From: Cacajao melanocephalus
Lineage: Eukaryota; Chordata; Mammalia; Primates; Pitheciidae
Length of the DNA: 64,000 nucleotides
Direction of reading: 5' to 3'
NCBI GenBank assembly: GCA_963573385.1
Contig: CAUYLG010062039.1
Span: 62,001-126,000, forward strand
Positions 13,600 to 24,082 of this stretch are shown piece by piece. Under the pieces are notes generated by a model. It was given only the letters and a program-made list of their open reading frames with translations, ran no database searches and was not told the DNA's origin. The translations under genes were made by a program, and so were the position numbers. Every line of letters begins with the position of its first letter. Position 1 is the stretch's first letter.

Positions 13600-13893
13600 T
13601 TTCATTTAAATGGGACTTGTGCAATGTCCCCTGTAAGCAGAGGATACTTCCCAATCCATGTCAAAGCAGAAGCTTTAACTCCAATGATGTATTTTGGCTT
13701 AACTACATATACTTCTGTCTTTTGCCTTGAGAACAGGGTCCAAATGAGAAGACACATGGGGCCAGTCCTCATTTGCAAACAGCTTGACTCAGATTCTTAG
13801 TCTACCCATAACCCACATTAAAGTAAATGAGGAATGGATGCTGTAAGCCACTGAGATATGGGGATTATTCATTACTGCACTAAAAGCTGGCTA
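13600..13893 (+). mobile_element. MLT1-like LTR remnant, sense
   Basis: AGAACAGGGTCCAAATGAGA, then CATAACCCACATTAAAGTA, TGTAAGCCACTGAGATATGG and GCTGGCTAATAG follow the last third of an MLT1-type LTR. The 5' part is too decayed to delimit. Confidence 0.6.
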
Positions 13894-13949
13894 ATAGGCT
13901 TCCCACCAAGTTGAAAATGAACCTCTTAATTCCTTCCTGAACTATGTTG

Positions 13950-14335
13950 TACACACATTCACTGATCCAAATTTATTAAATGCGTCCTCTATACCAGTCA
14001 CTGTGCCAGGCACTATTGAGACTGAATACATCCACAGTCTCTGCCTGTACGAAACGTATAGTCTAATGAGGAAAACAGACCACAACGATGACAGTGAATA
14101 GCAGTGTTGTGATAGTCGGAAACTCAGGGACTCCAGGAGCACGGAGGAGAAAGCATTGGACCAAATCAAGAAGGTGAAGGCAATAAGGGGCAGACCCAAG
14201 AAGCTTCCCTGTGGAATTTGACATCTAAGTTAATCCTGAAAAGTTGAATACAGGTTTGTCAGGCTAAAAAAGAGAGAGAATTTGTCCCGGTCAGAGGAAA
14301 ACTCATAGGCAAAAGCTTGGAAATAAGAGTCTGGT
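13950..14335 (-). mobile_element. L2 LINE 3' region, antisense
   Basis: TTTATTAAATGCGTCCTCTA, then CAGTCACTGTGCCAGGCACT, AACGTATAGTCTAATGAGGA, GAATTTGACATCTAAG and AGGCAAAAGCTTGGAAAT follow the reversed L2 order from the 3' end inward. Confidence 0.75.
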
Positions 14336-15460
14336 TTATTCCATTCCCTATTTCCCTTTTAAGAACTTTTCACCACAAGGGCTTTTAAAAAATGATACCA
14401 TTTTTCAGATAATACCTCCTTTCGATTCAGCATAACAAGTTGTTTACCACACAGCACCTAAATAAATACAATATAGGAAGTGAAATTTTGACACTGTGGT
14501 TTCAGGCAAAAACTCACTCACCAATTTACTTGACATTGCAGTTTCTAGTTAAAGAGTATCATTGGAGAAAAATTTGAATTCATGTTTGAATAAACCCAAA
14601 GCATTTTGCTTTATATACACCAAGCAAGCGAGTTAAACAGGCAGCATCTTCTATAACTTTTCAGTCTGTTAATAGTGTTATTTCCATGTGCTTCAGTGCA
14701 CTGGCATAATTAATTTTTATTTTGTTTAAAGGTGTTTTTCTGTGCTATTACTTTTTTAAAGTGCAGCTTGAGTATAACCACAGTTGCCCAAGAGTTATAA
14801 AATATCTAGAGAAATGGTGCAGAAAAAGAGAAAGCATTTTCTAAAGAATAACTCCCTGGCCTCCACCATCACCTACCATCAAGCCATTTATTCTTTCTTT
14901 GGTGAGTAAAATAATTCTTCACTTTATGAATAAAAAGCATTTATTTACTTTCAAATTGTTCTTACTATTAAAATTTATTTTCATTCTTTAGTTGATATAT
15001 TTTTCTATTTGTGAAAATTTTTGAGATGAAATGTCCCGTAATGTTTCCTACTATAATGATGGAAATATTTCCTTCATTCAATAGCTTTTCTCTTAGAAGT
15101 AACGTTTTGGGGAACAAATTAAAGATGCTAAGCGAGGGATAGGTATATCATACAGCTTAATTGAAATTAGGGACACACAAAATGTCCTCTCCAAAGGAGA
15201 ATTCCAGTTTCTGTCAACTCTTTATAAGGATTCAGTATGTGGTCCCCAACCCCTGGGAGCCTCTTACCCTGCCACAGAAGCTTTCTTCCAGGGATATCTT
15301 GACCACTTAGCTCTACCTCTTCCCCTACACCAGTTGGAGGACTGCGGATCTTTTCTGAGCCTGATTCTATCTCCAGGGGAGAAGGGAAGAAGGGAGCAGT
15401 AAAGCAGACAATGCCCAAAGAGCTCTGTTGCAGGAATGGAAGGGGAAACCTCTCAGGTTG
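14336..15460. other. Unique AT-rich DNA
   Basis: No repeat or gene recognised in about 1.1 kb. The minus-strand frame at 15167-15418 (83 codons) has no known motif. Confidence 0.5.
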
Positions 15461-15462
15461 CT

Positions 15463-15606
15463 ATTGTGTGTGTCTGTGTTTGTGTGCGTATTATATATAG
15501 TAGGCAATACATAATAAGCGTACATGTATATAAATATATCACATATACATATATCTCTGTGTATATATAATATACATAATAATGTATATCATACGCACAC
15601 GCACAA
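15463..15606. repeat. TG/TA/CA microsatellite block with inverted ends
   Basis: It begins with TGTGTGTCTGTG-type sequence, passes through TATA-rich sequence, and ends with CGCACACGCACA. GTGTGCGTATTATATA (15482-15497) pairs with 15585-15600 with one mismatch, so the block can fold into a stem with an AT-rich loop of about 87 bases. Confidence 0.8.
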
Positions 15607-15665
15607 TTGCTAAGTGTACTGTTTTGCTATAATATCTCTTGGTTTTGCCTACCACATCAGATAAC

Positions 15666-15720
15666 CTCCTGACCTCAAGTGATCCACTCACCTAAGCCTC
15701 CCAAAGTGCTGGGATTACAG
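15666..15720 (-). mobile_element. Orphan 55-bp internal Alu fragment
   Basis: CTCCTGACCTCAAGTGATCC, then CCTCCCAAAGTGCTGGGATT and ACAG are left-arm Alu sequence in reverse. The Alu 5' terminus and the whole remainder are absent on both sides, with no tail. Confidence 0.9.
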
Positions 15721-15984
15721 ATCTCCCTCTAACCTGATCCCACATTTCCAGTTCTTCCATCACTCCCTGTTTTCTCCTTACACATCGTCTCTGGTCCAAT
15801 GAGACTGTCCCAACCACTCACTTCACCCCACTGTGATTCATACCTCTCAGCTTAGGACCCCTCTGCCCCTTTCTTCACCCTTTCTGTTTGAAAATTTGGG
15901 ACTTCAAGACCTACGGGATGCCTTTCTTTCTACAGCATTTTTATACTTAACATATAATGAATACACATACCATCCTGACATCAT

Positions 15985-16268
15985 TTTTTTTACCTTACAG
16001 TGGTACAAAACCATTCTTTTTCACTTTCAGTACCATATTCAACAAATTACACGAGTTATTCAACACTTCGTTATAAAGTAGTCTTTGCGTTAGATGATGT
16101 TGCCCAACTGTAAGCTAATGTACATGTTCTGAGCATGTTTAAGGTAGGCTAGGCTATACTATGACATTTGGTAGGTTAGTTATATTAAACACATTTTTGA
16201 CTTACCACGTTTTCAACTTCCAGTGGGATTATGGAGATGTAACCTCATTGTAAGTCAAGGGTCATCTG
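15985..16268 (-). mobile_element. Tigger-type MITE, one end lost
   Basis: CATTCTTTTTCACTTTCAGT, then AACAAATTACACGAGTTATT, GCGTTAGATGATGTTGCCCA, TTTAAGGTAGGCTAGGCTAT and GTAAGTCAAGGGTCATCTG match a non-autonomous TcMar-Tigger element. The right end abuts TA (16269-16270), the Tigger target. The left terminus has been deleted. A relative lies at 34089-34377 and retains the TTACAATGG and GTAAGTCAA-type ends. Confidence 0.75.
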
Positions 16269-16270
16269 TA

Positions 16271-17419
16271 GATACAGCTCTCAATTGTTCTACAAGGGTT
16301 TCATTTTGGCTCCCAATGAGATCCAATGGCGATCAAGGTCGCCTGCGTTCCATGGTGCCCAATCCAGTATTTAGTGCACAGTCAGTGTTCTGTTGTGTTG
16401 AAAGAAAACGGTAGGAACCCCATGCACAAATTTTATATTGTCTGTAATGTTATCAATTAGCTAGGTAACTTGTTTAACTGACTAGGACCCAGTTTACCCC
16501 GTTGGACAATGCAAGATACGAAAACAAAAATAAAAAGTATGATTTTGATGTCTCCTCCATCTCTGAATGCTCTGATGCTAGTAATCAACTTGCTGCGAAG
16601 CTGAACTGGCAGAAGGCATCATCTAAAACTAATTTTATTTAGATTGTTCTTATCAGGCACCTCCCCCAAACCAGAACAGGTTAAGAGATTCCTAAAACTA
16701 ATTTTTAATTATAAAACTCTCTATTTTCTCCTTTCCAGAATTGTCTTCAAATAATCCAACCTAAAAACTTGCCCTCAAAAGCCCATGGGACTCTGTGACT
16801 CTCTTTGCTGTGGCTGAGCCCCAGTGCCGCACCATCGCCATCACCGTGTGTGTGCACATATGGACCGGTGCCTAGAACACAACTGTTATTGAGTAAATGC
16901 TCAGGCACTGGCTTTTACATATATGTTCTTGGCAAGGTCACAGGAGGAAAGAGATGAAGCAAAAGATTAAGACAAAAAAATTGGAAAGTATTATGCCACT
17001 GAGTAAGTGTTCCAGAGGTGCAGAAATCAGAATATTTGATAGTCTAGAGAGGAATGTCGCTAGGAGCAATGACCTGAAATAAAGCGGAGGAAATGTGGAG
17101 CCGTGCAGGAAATTTCCCAGTTGGTCTGTCATACCAGGCTTGACAGCCCTGAGGAGCCAGTGGAAGCGCGTGTCATTAAAAAGCTCTCACAGTTACACGC
17201 TACTAATGGGAATAATCCCACTTTGCTGGGATTAATTTTTCAGGTGGGAACACTGGGTCCCAGAAAAGGAAATCACCTTTGCAGGATGACATCAAACGTG
17301 AACTTCACTCAGTGCACTAATTCTACCTCCCCACCTCCCATTCCCTAGCCAGCCCATGGACTTCCGCAAGAATTTCTCTACAACAACCTCCTGGCCACCG
17401 TGGACAACTTGCCACCTAC
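16271..17419. other. Mostly unique DNA
   Basis: A short L2-like terminus (GGTGCCTAGAACACAACTG, then ATTGAGTAAATGCTCA) at about 16835-16905 is possible. Nothing else is recognised. Confidence 0.45.
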
Positions 17420-18620
17420 ATCTCACTTGGCTGCGAGCGTTTGGCACCTTTCACTGCCCTCTTCCTCTAGAAACACCCCTTCTTGCCACCGCCTGCCCCC
17501 TGCAACACTGAGGTCTCCACTCTGGTTTTCTTCCTGCTTCTGCAGCAGCTGCTTCTCAGCTGCCCTCAGCAGAGGTCTCTCAAGGCTTGGTCCAAGCCCT
17601 TCTCTTCTCCCCACTCAATGTCCTCCCTGTGTGATTGAAGCCTAGATCTACCATAGGGTTGGCATTCCCAGAATGATAGCCCCATCCCGAGTCTTTCATC
17701 TCATCCCAAACTCAAGACTCCAGCTTCTCGGTGGGCCTCTCAGAGTCAACACAGCCCCACCTGGACACCCACACTGCTCTGCCTCCATTCTTTCCCACAC
17801 GGAAAAGAGGCCACAGTCCCCCTGGTGCCTATGCCAGAACCCTGTGTATCATCCTTGACCCCAGCATCTCCCTCTCCTTGTCCATTCCACCTCCTCTCTC
17901 TCTCTTTCATCAGCCAACTTCTCTCCACCATCATGACCCACACCCTGGCCAGCTCTCAGTCCCTGCCTGGCCCACTGCCACAGCCTTCTTCCAGCTTCCA
18001 GCCCTGCCTGAATCCCCAGTGCCGCAAGTCATCCTCTGTGACAGAGATCTTTTGAAAGTGAAAATCAGAGCCTGCTAGTCTCATCCAAAATCCTTAATTT
18101 TATCCCACTGCCCTTAGCATAAAGGCCAAAGGCCCTGCGCTATCTGGCCCCTGAGGACCTCTTCAGCCTCATCATGTAACACTCCTGATCTTCCTCCAGC
18201 CCCTCCCATCCAGTCCCCACTCCCTCCCGTGCACACATTTACCTGGTTCTAGGCAGTTCAGGTCTTTAAATTTAACTAAGGTATTTTCTGCCTCAGGGTG
18301 TTTGCACAAGCCCCTCCTTCTCCCAACCCTACTCCTCCTCCCTACTCCAGACGACTATTCATCTCTCAGATTTAAGCTCTCCTCCTCCAGGTAGCCTCCC
18401 CTGGCCCCCAAAAAAAGTTGGATCTGGTCGTATTCACCGTTTTCTTTATCACCCTGTCACCACAAGGACCTAAAATTATCCGTGATGATGCCTTACTCCT
18501 CTAAACCATGAGCTCCAGAAGAGCAGGGGATGTGCCAGCCTAGTTTGTCACTGTTCCTGGGAGCCAAGCACAGAGAAAGGCAGGCAGCAGATGCTCAGCA
18601 AATCTGACAAAATCAGGGAA
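17420..18620 (+). mobile_element. Long L2 LINE copy (reverse-transcriptase C-terminal part and 3' end)
   Basis: TGTATCATCCTTGACCCCAG, then CTTCTCTCCACCATCATGAC, GTGACAGAGATCTTTTGAAA, CAAAGGCCCTGCGCTATCTG, CTGCCTCAGGGTGTTTGCAC, CTCCTCCAGGTAGCCTCCCC and ATGAGCTCCAGAAGAGCAGG follow L2 order over 1.2 kb. The overlapping plus-strand open frames here are remnants of L2 ORF2, broken by frame changes, not genes. It is the longest L2 copy in the window. Confidence 0.8.
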
Positions 18621-18984
18621 TGATTACTGCAGGCAGACCTAGCAGCAGGGGCCTCTTCCCACCTTTCTCCTTCTTCTTCCTTCAAGAGGGAGGCTGGAAT
18701 GGATAGTGGAAAACACCACAGTGGAACCCGGAGAAGCCACCTGACTCACCCACTTAGTAATTGCTGAGTCCAAGTTTGGAGACATGTCAAGGTGAGCAGA
18801 TGGCCAGGAGACTGGGCTCTGAAAAGGCAGGTGTTCCGTGAGCAGCAGCACTGAGCAGAGCTAAAGACTTCACAGGTGATTCGAATGTAACCAGAGACGC
18901 ATTTCTTGCCTAGAAAAGCTTACTGTTCCCAAGGGAGCATCAAACTGAGACCCACAGAAATAAGAAACCTCATTTTCAACACCA
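18621..18984. other. Unique DNA
   Basis: No repeat or gene recognised between the L2 end and the MIR. Confidence 0.45.
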
Positions 18985-19150
18985 CAGATCTGCTAACCCT
19001 GGCATACTGCTGCTGTGTGTCCTCGGTGAGCTATTCAACCTCTCTGAGCTTGTCTCCCCACTCATAAAATAGAAACAGTATCTGTTCAGTCTGCATCAGA
19101 GGACTGCCATCAGAATAAAATATGTGTGTCTGTGCGTCTGTGGGAAGCAG
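18985..19150 (+). mobile_element. MIR SINE
   Basis: TGCTGCTGTGTGTCCTCGGT, then GAGCTATTCAACCTCTCTGA, GCTTGTCTCCCC and CATAAAATAGAAACAG reproduce the MIR core. Confidence 0.8.
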
Positions 19151-20189
19151 TTTTGTAAGCTGTAATCCACTGTTCAAAGGTGATGGGGACTGTAGCAGCT
19201 GGGCTCAAACTTGCAAAAAAAAAAAAAGAAAAAAGAGCACACAGTCAGAGGAACTCACTTTGGTTTCAGCCTAAGTGAATGTGGCAGGGGTTTACTTGTC
19301 TGCTCAGAAAACTCAAGTGTTCCTGGCACTACAAATTACCTGGGCTCTGGACAAATGCAACAGCAAGACTTTGGATTTTACGAGGACTCTAGGGCCTCAA
19401 AAGGTCTATGGGGTAGGGATGACATCCTTCACAGAGCAGGCAGGATTGTGCCCGCTTTTCTCTGAAAACAGCAGGACACACGCACGAGTTGGGCCATGGG
19501 ACTTGTTTAAAGCTACCGTCTCTAATTACAGCCTTCTGTAACAGTTTCCTTTCTTCACCTAAGCCCCCTGAACCCCATGTCTGTCTACTTGACAATAACA
19601 CAAAATCTTCCTGACTCACTTTCTATCCCTAGTCTAACCTAACCAGGATGACAGTCAGAAATATCTTTAATTTGCACAGATTCGCTGTTCCCAGGAAATT
19701 CAAGGAACCACCTTTACTTCAGCATTCAAATAACAATGGCTCAATACTCTCATTCTGTCTACAATGGAAAATTCAGCATTTCCTACTCCCAGTGTTGAAT
19801 CTGGAGAAGGTTTTTGGCATTACTGTGAACATCTTTCTTTTCCATGCTCCTCTTTCCTGCTTCCCTCAAATTGTTTCCACACTCGTGCCTCAACCCCTGC
19901 ATCTAGTCTCTCCATTGCATTCTGAGCTAGACCCAGCCTGAAGCACGGCCTCTTTCCTCTGATTTTCCAAAGCAACCAAAATGAAAGTTTCTATGTATGG
20001 CTGAGTTGTCCTATAGGTTTAGGCATCAAGGAGCAGAAGAAATTTATGGTGCATCCCAGCCCAGCAAACACCCCAAAACTGAAATAGCATCCAACTTCCT
20101 AGAAGTCCCTGAGCCATTACCACTGCTGGATTTTCCTCACCTCAGGCCACCAGGTACCCTTGCCACATTGCTTAGGTCCCCTCTATGAG
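19151..20189. other. Unique DNA with an A-rich run at 19214-19235
   Basis: Apart from the A-rich run (A12, G, A6-type) there is no recognisable feature. The overlapping open frames have no family resemblance. Confidence 0.5.
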
Positions 20190-20425
20190 GCACTGTGGTG
20201 TTGGGGTTAAGAGCACAGCTGCAAGAGTTACATTGCCTGTGAGCAAATTCTTACTTAAACTAGTGACTGTGAACAAAATACTGAACCTATCCATCACCCT
20301 ATTTTTCCCATCTACAAAATGAGCATAATATTAGCACAGACTTCATGGGTTGTTGTGATAATTAAGTGAGTTAAAATAGCCAAAGCACTTACAACAATGC
20401 GGGGAATGTCAGCCATGACTATCGT
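20190..20425 (+). mobile_element. MIR SINE, near full length
   Basis: TGTGGTGTTGGGGTTAAGAG, then TTACTTAAACTAGTGACTGT, CATCTACAAAATGAGCATAA, GGGTTGTTGTGATAATTAAG and AGCACTTACAACAATGCGGG cover most of MIR, including the 3' region. Confidence 0.85.
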
Positions 20426-20856
20426 CTTCTCTCCATCCACATTCTGCCTTTCAGCTGCCTCCATAAATTACAGATGTTCCCGACTTCCTATGCAGAGTGC
20501 TTCAGTCCTCTTTGTTTCTCCTGAATTCACATGGTCATGTTCAGGGGAGTCTCATCTTTCACACTCAAAATAATCCTCAACACAGCACCACCCACCCTAG
20601 AAAGGAATCCTACCCTTGCTACTCAAAGTCCCATCCCAGAGCCAGCAGCTTCTGTTTCCTCTGGAAGTTGGCTGGAAAGACCTAATCAGACTCTGCTGTT
20701 TAAGCAGATCCTCAGGTGATTCAAATGCACATCATTGTCATGGGAGAAGCAGTGGACGAGACTGCTTCTGTAGAAGGTGAATGCAGCTGCAGCAATCTGT
20801 GGACATAAGTAGCGTTATTTTCTTTGTGCCAGCCTTACTGAGCAACTGCTTGGTGG
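20426..20856. other. Unique DNA
   Basis: No gene. AGCAGATCCTCAGGTGATTC at about 20704 resembles a MER5 end but is too short to call. Confidence 0.45.
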
Positions 20857-20871
20857 AATAGCGATGTTCTC

Positions 20872-22333
20872 CCGCCACCCCCCCCTTTTTTTTACTTTAA
20901 GTTCCAGGACACATGTACATAACATGTAAGTTTGTTACATAAGTATACATGTGCCATGGTAGTTTGCTGCACCTATTGACCTGTCCTCTAAGTTCCCTCC
21001 CCTCACCCCCTACTCCCCACCAAGAACTAGTGTGTCATGTTCCCCTCCCTGTGTCCATGTGTTCTCATTGTTCAACTCCCACTTATCAGTGAGAACATGT
21101 GGTGTTTGGTTTCTGTTCCTGTGTTAGTTTGCTGAAGATGATGGCTTCCAGCTTCATCTATGTCCCTGCAAAGGACATAATCTCATTCCTTTTTATGGCT
21201 GCATGGTATTCCATGGTGTATATGTAACACATTTTCTTTATCCAGTCTATCATTCGTGGGCATTTAGGTTGGTTCCATACTTTATTGTCGCAAATAGTGC
21301 TGCAATAAACATACGTGTGCATGTGTCTTTAGAGTACAATGATTTCTATTCCTTTGGGCATATACCCAGTAATGGGATTGCTGGGTCAAATGGTATTTCT
21401 ATTTCTAGATCCTTGAGGAATCACCACACGGTGATGGTGATCATCAACAGTGTAAAAGTGTTCCTATTTCTCCACAGCCTTGCCAGTATTTGTTGTTTCT
21501 TGACTTTTTAATAATTACCATTTTGACTGGCATGAGATGATATCTCATTGTGGTTTTAACTTACATTTCTCTAACGATCAGTGATGTTGACATTTTTTCC
21601 TATGTTTGTTGGCCATGTTCATATGGAATCAAAGAAGACCCCATATAGCCAAGACAATCCTAAGCAAAAAGAACAAAGCTGGAGGCATCACACTACCTGA
21701 CTTCAAAGTACACTGCAAGGCTACAGTAACCAAAACAGCATGGTACTTGTACCAAAACAGACATCTAGACCAATGGAATAGAACAGAGACCTCAGAAATA
21801 ACACCACACATCTGCAACCATCTGATCTTCAAAAAACCTGACAAAAACAAGCAATGGGGAAAGGATCTCCTATTCAATAAATGGTACTGGTAGAACTGGC
21901 TAGTCATATACAGAAAACTGAAACTGGACCCCTTCCTTACAACTCATACAAAAATTGACTCAGGATGGATTCAAGACTTAAATGTAAAACCCAAAACCTT
22001 AAAAGACCTACAACAAAACCTAGGCAATACCATTCAGGACATAGGCATGAGCAAGACTTCATGACAAAACTCCAAAAGCAATTGCAACAAAAGCCAAAAT
22101 TGACAAATAGGATCTAATTAAACAAAAGAGCTTCTGGACAGCAAAATAAACTATCTTCATAGTGAACAGGCATCCTACAGAACGGGAGAAAATTTTTGTA
22201 ATCTACCCATCTAACAAAGGTCTCATATCCAGAATTTAAAAGGAACTTAAATAAATTTACAAGAAAAAAAAAAAAAAAAACAAGCAATCCCATCAAAAAG
22301 TGGGTAAAGAGTATAAACAGACAGTTCTCAGAA
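20872..22333 (-). mobile_element. L1PA copy with 5' inversion (twin priming)
   Basis: The 3' part (20886-21617) is antisense. It starts with C8T9 and the primate L1 terminus (TTTACTTTAAGTTCCAGGAC, then TAAGTTTGTTACATAAGTAT) and runs up into ORF2. At 21618 the strand flips: 21618-22333 is sense ORF2 from CATATGGAATCAAAGAAGAC to AGACAGTTCTCAGA. The two parts meet at nearly the same L1 position. A 15-base target duplication (20857-20871 and 22334-22348, three transitions) encloses the whole unit. The frame at 21606-21893 is a broken ORF2 C-terminal piece ([20 protein letters not shown]). A run of A17 (22264-22280) has grown inside it. Confidence 0.95.
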
Positions 22334-22348
22334 GATAGTGATGTTTTC

Positions 22349-22785
22349 ATACTTCTCAGAGTTCAGCAGCAGAGACCATTTAGTTCTTTGCCCATTTATT
22401 CACTAATCAGGAAGCAGCTGCTACAGCACAGTACTATGTGGTGTTGAGGATGACACAAAAAAATCTAGATGACCAGGGTGGTTTCCTCGAAGATTTGGAC
22501 TTTGCGTCAAGAAGCGGAGTACCGAGACAGCGGCAATTTGCCTTAAGGAACATTATAAAGCAGAATGAAATCAACTGGGTTAAAGGAGCATTATAAGAGG
22601 TCAGTGATTTTTAGATGAACTTCAACGTCCCTTCCAGCTGACAACCTGGGCTTCAATGATGTTAAACTTAAGTTTTTAAAGCATGATCTAAGGACCTTCT
22701 GAACCACTGAAGGAGCTCGCTTAAGGAACAGGATCTGGAGGCTGGGAACCTAAGGCTATTTCATGCCAACTTCGTAGAACTAAAT
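22349..22785. other. Unique DNA
   Basis: Nothing recognised between the L1PA and the solo LTR. Confidence 0.45.
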
Positions 22786-23265
22786 TGAAAGAAAACCCTA
22801 ACTTTTCACACCTAAGTAACAAATGGACCAGAAGCTACTCCCTTTGCAAACCCTCCACCTTGTCTGCCTTGCAGATGGGAAATTGGCTGATTTCCCAATC
22901 AGACTGATTGCGTGCCAAGTCTTCCTTGGCAACTTTGTAACTTCACCTTAGCCTCTGATTGGTGGCTTTCAGCCACCAATCAGACCAGTTGCAGGCTACC
23001 ACTTCATTTATATGAGGTGAGCATGAAGTGGCCAATGGGAAACCTATTGGGGGTATTTGGTCCGAGAAGATTCTGTATCTGGGCCATTGAGCCACGGCTC
23101 ATGCCCGCTCCCACACTGTGGAATGTACTTCCGTTTTCAATAAACCCCTGCTTTTGTTTCTTTGTTGCTTCATTCTTCCTTTGCTTCGCAGGGGGTTTTG
23201 TCCAGTTCTTAGTTCAAAACGCTGAGAACCTGGACAACGTGCAGTCAAAACCCTCTACCAGTAGC
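22786..23265 (+). mobile_element. ERV1-like solo LTR
   Basis: A 480-base unit starts TGAAAGAAAACC and ends CCAGTAGCA, giving TG...CA termini. Promoter-like parts lie in order: CCAAT motifs (CCCAATCAG at about 22895; a hairpin with two inverted CCAAT boxes at 22955-22983), a TATA-like CATTTATATGAG (23005-23016) and AATAAA (23139-23144). No gag, pol or env sequence adjoins it. The frame at 22912-23274 runs through the LTR and is not a gene. I cannot name the family with confidence, and the 4-5-base target duplication is not clear. Confidence 0.75.
22955..22983. promoter_or_regulatory. Perfect hairpin with two divergent CCAAT boxes
   Basis: CTGATTGGTGGCT (22955-22967) is the exact reverse complement of AGCCACCAATCAG (22971-22983) with spacer TTC. 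ATTGG and CCAAT sit in opposite orientations, the core of NF-Y sites. It lies about 25 bases before the TATA-like sequence of the LTR. Confidence 0.75.
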
Positions 23266-23424
23266 AATTCCTAGCCTAACTGACCTGCTAAGTCAGAACC
23301 TGGCATGGGACTCAAGACTGCATTTTAACACCCCTTCCCTCTCTCCATATTCACTCACCCAATCCAGTGTATTTGATGCACCCTAGAGTTTGAGACCAAT
23401 GGTCTAGGGAGTCAGTATGCCAAG

Positions 23425-23650
23425 GTTAAAAAAGAGCAGTGGCTTCAGAGCCAGATGCCTAAATTCTAATCTCAACTTCATCACTCACTGGCTGTATTAG
23501 CTCGGGCAAATTGCTTAACCTCTTTGTGCTTACATTTTCTCATTTATGAAATAAGATGTTATGAGTCTTAAATCAGTTGAGATATCTAGAAATCAGAACA
23601 GTGCTTGTTGATAGTAAATGCTGGATAAATATTGATGATTTTGTTACAAT
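23425..23650 (+). mobile_element. MIR SINE
   Basis: GAGCAGTGGCTTCAGAGCCA, then ATCACTCACTGGCTGTATTA, GGGCAAATTGCTTAACCTCT, TTCTCATTTATGAAATAAG and AACAGTGCTTGTTGATAG cover the MIR core and 3' part. Confidence 0.85.
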
Positions 23651-23887
23651 CAGAAGAGATGACATCCCTAAGAGCTGAACGCTCTTTGAGCCACAGACCT
23701 GAATGATTGGTTTTGGGAGTCAGGAGACAGCCTGGAGCCTCCTCGCCCCCAAATCTGTGGATGCTAAGCTCCACATAAACCTGTGGAACTCGTATTATTT
23801 TTCCTCCCATGTGAACATCTCTGATAATGAAAAATCCCCAGCCCCACTATTTGGCTGGGAGATGCTTACCCAGTTAAGAGCATAAGG

Positions 23888-24082
23888 CAGTGATTCTCAA
23901 CCTTGGCTATATACTAGAATAGCCTGTGGGGTAAGGGGGGAAGGAGAGGGCTAAAAATACTGATGGCTAGGCCCAGCCCCAGAGATTCTGCTATTTTGGA
24001 TATTCTGGAATTTGACCTGGGCGTCTGGAATTTGGAATGCTTTCTAGGTGATTCCAACATGCAGCCAAGGTTGAAACGACTG
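23888..24082 (+). mobile_element. MER5A-type hAT MITE
   Basis: Inverted ends CAGTGATTCTCAACCTTGGC and GCCAAGGTTGAAACGACTG bracket 195 bases with AGGCCCAGCCCCAGAGATTC and TTTCTAGGTGATTCCAACAT. The ends and length fit MER5A. The eight-base flanks (23880-23887 and 24083-24090) match at only five positions. Confidence 0.9.

Noticed and set aside
17400..18078. Cluster of overlapping plus-strand frames suggesting an exon
   Set aside because: The region aligns in order with L2 ORF2 and its 3' end, so the frames are residues of a LINE.
21606..21893. 95-codon frame as a protein gene
   Set aside because: It is a segment of L1 ORF2 within the inverted part of the L1PA copy, without start, catalytic core or stop in the proper place.
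22912..23274. 120-codon frame as a retroviral or cellular gene
   Set aside because: It lies inside the solo LTR and spans its promoter-like and poly-A parts; there is no internal proviral sequence.
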